Shown: one piece after another, positions 10,296 through 13,923 of the stretch
How positions within the stretch are numbered: the stretch's first letter is position 1
Layout of the letters: each line of letters opens with the position of its first letter
Source: Pholiota molesta
Lineage: Eukaryota > Basidiomycota > Agaricomycetes > Agaricales > Strophariaceae
Length of the DNA stretch: 13,923 nt
Direction: 5' to 3'
Assembly: GCA_014925825.1 (NCBI GenBank)
Contig: JACGCK010000573.1
Coordinates: 1-13,923, forward strand
The notes under the pieces: generated by a model
What the model saw: the letters and a program-made list of their open reading frames with translations, nothing else
Told to the model about the DNA's origin: nothing
The model's database searches: none
Made by a program: the position numbers and the translations under genes

Positions 10296-10303
10296 TATTT
10301 ATA
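10296..10303 (-). promoter_or_regulatory. TATA box of oxidase A
   Basis: TATAAATA on the minus strand lies 71-78 bp upstream of the copy A start codon, a plausible distance for a fungal core promoter with a short 5' UTR. Confidence 0.5.
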
Positions 10304-10390
10304 TGCAAACTTGTCAATCATCGGCTCTGTATCACCACCTACCACCGAGGTAGATCGTGAGCGTCGGACATCTGATGCAATTCTTTGAAG

Positions 10391-10430
10391 GGGTATACCT
10401 TTCACAAGAGGGCTATACCTTTCACAAGAA
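10391..10430. repeat. 20-bp tandem repeat, two units
   Basis: Units 10391-10410 and 10411-10430 share TATACCTTTCACAAGA and differ at only two positions. They lie 166-205 bp upstream of the copy A start codon, so they could duplicate an upstream activator site of that gene. No known factor site is recognised. Confidence 0.7.
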
Positions 10431-10828
10431 TGTTCGAAGAACGTTACGGTAGACGGTAGACAAGTGTTCCAGAAAATGTTGCATGTGGAAGGCGTTGATT
10501 CATGCACCTGCATGGCATTTGAGAGAGCCGTTGATAGTTCTCACTCGTCCAGTAACAATCGAACGTTGTTATTCGAGCTTTTCATGTTCGAAATGGCGCC
10601 CACTCCTCCAAAAGTAGAAAGGTTAATCGGATGCCGTTTTGATTTGAGCAGGCTCACTATTTCTGGTCCGCAGTATTTTGATCCTTGAAGTGGATGCATA
10701 TCACAGCGCTGCGTGATGTTCGGAATTTGCTCATTTTGATTTTTATAAAGTTTGTAGGACGAAACACTTAACGCTCGAAGTTGTAAAATACATTGCCATT
10801 TATAGATGCTTTCAATGTTACAAATGTA

Positions 10829-13542
<2,714 letters not shown>

Positions 13543-13597
13543 CTGCAGTTATGTAGAGGTAGCTGGGACGAAGTAAACGCACTAAAATATGGGAACC

Positions 13598-13605
13598 CTT
13601 TTATA
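13598..13605 (-). promoter_or_regulatory. TATA box of oxidase B
   Basis: TATAAAAG on the minus strand lies 56-63 bp upstream of the copy B start codon. This is a strong consensus and implies a 5' UTR of only a few tens of bases. Confidence 0.65.
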
Positions 13606-13649
13606 GTGGCGGCATTTGTAAAGAGGCGCTTTACGGGTAGTTCTTAAGC

Positions 13650-13808
13650 TGTACAAACTAAGCCAGAACCAATATAATTGGTAGACTACGTGGTACAAGC
13701 AAAAAGATCTACTGTCTGATTACAAATGCAAGTACTTAAATAGTGGCATCACCGAGGGTGATGCCAAACAAGATATAATATGATGCGTCACGGGGCACGC
13801 CCGTGACA
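13650..13808 (-). mobile_element. Copia-type LTR (inner boundary uncertain)
   Basis: On minus, a purine tract AAGGGGGG is followed after two bases by TGTCACGGG, the expected order of polypurine tract then 3' LTR in a copia-type element. The LTR starts with a hairpin, GTCACGGG/CCCGTGAC (13787-13807), has a second perfect hairpin, GGCATCACC/GGTGATGCC (13745-13765), and then a TATTTAAG box (13742-13735). Possible ...CA ends are at 13679, 13650 and 13617, so the length is about 130-190 nt. The second LTR and target-site duplication would lie outside the window. Copia assignment is by resemblance only. Confidence 0.6.
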
Positions 13809-13810
13809 TA

Positions 13811-13923
13811 CCCCCCTTGAGATCGCTGCGCGATCTCTAACAAAATTTAACAAGAATATGGCAAGTCCATATGATGATGATTGGTTGCAGGAGGACTGTT
13901 AGTCCTCCATGGTGGTTGTGATG
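13811..13923 (-). mobile_element. Internal 3' end of the copia-type element with polypurine tract
   Basis: Minus-strand TCAAGGGGGG (13820-13811) looks like the polypurine tract. Just inside are two perfect hairpins, GAGATCGC/GCGATCTC (13819-13837, loop 3) and GGAGGACT/AGTCCTCC (13890-13908, loop 3). No protease, integrase or reverse transcriptase coding is visible in these 113 bases, which fits a 3' untranslated part. The body of the element, if present, lies to the right of the window. Confidence 0.5.

Larger units (their letters stand above)
10226..10828. other. Intergenic region between the two oxidases
   Basis: These 603 bp contain the 3' end of copy B and the promoter of copy A, including its TATA box and the 20-bp tandem repeat. 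Open frames at 10268-10513 (minus) and 10464-10688 (plus) show no recognisable motif, so I do not call a gene. Confidence 0.5.

Noticed and set aside
10268..10688. Open frames between the two oxidases
   Set aside because: No motif and no similarity to oxidase exons; treated as promoter and 3' UTR sequence.
13745..13908. Hairpin series as a CRISPR-like array or a tRNA
   Set aside because: The hairpins differ from each other, have no regular spacers and no cloverleaf; placement next to a purine tract fits an LTR element.

Overview
The window looks like nuclear DNA of a filamentous basidiomycete, most likely an agaricomycete. Coding sequence is cut by very many short GT-AG introns (mostly 48-67 nt) and by tiny exons (5, 11, 15 and 20 nt). 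The gene content also fits: a multicopy alcohol-oxidase-type GMC family and a copia-like LTR. All gene models were built by hand translation against remembered family motifs; no database search was run.

Layout from left to right. (1) 1-1607, minus: a zinc transporter of the ZIP/LIV-1 type (YKE4 / SLC39A7-like), 3' end off the window. (2) 1608-3060: a gene-poor divergent intergenic region. (3) 3061-4214, plus: an intact six-exon gene for a 229-residue HD-domain metal phosphohydrolase. (4) 4215-5082: a convergent spacer. (5) 5083-6721, minus: a complete 11-exon gene for a replication factor C small subunit (yeast Rfc5 / human RFC3 type, 356 residues), with two ACGCGT boxes around a CRE-like site about 150 bp upstream. 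(6) 7163-7262, minus: a broken last exon of an alcohol oxidase. (7) 7499-10225 and 10829-13542, minus: two tandem alcohol-oxidase-type flavoenzymes, each 17 exons and 608 residues, with almost identical exon lengths. (8) About 13650-13923, minus: the 3' end of a copia-type element (polypurine tract plus LTR) immediately upstream of the second oxidase.

The two oxidases plus the relic form an expanding and decaying tandem array of a hydrogen-peroxide-producing alcohol oxidase family. Both full copies keep the FAD-binding and catalytic motifs. Both end soon after the catalytic domain, without the peroxisomal tail of yeast methanol oxidases. The other three genes look like ordinary housekeeping genes.

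Caution: four of the five genes carry single-base deletions (three in the ZIP gene, one each in the RFC subunit and the two oxidases). Each breaks an otherwise perfect reading frame. Because an RFC subunit is essential, I read these mainly as uncorrected sequencing errors rather than four pseudogenes. I saw no clearly new system; the most informative points are the oxidase array with its relic, the microexons, the cell-cycle boxes upstream of the RFC gene, and the LTR against the oxidase promoter.
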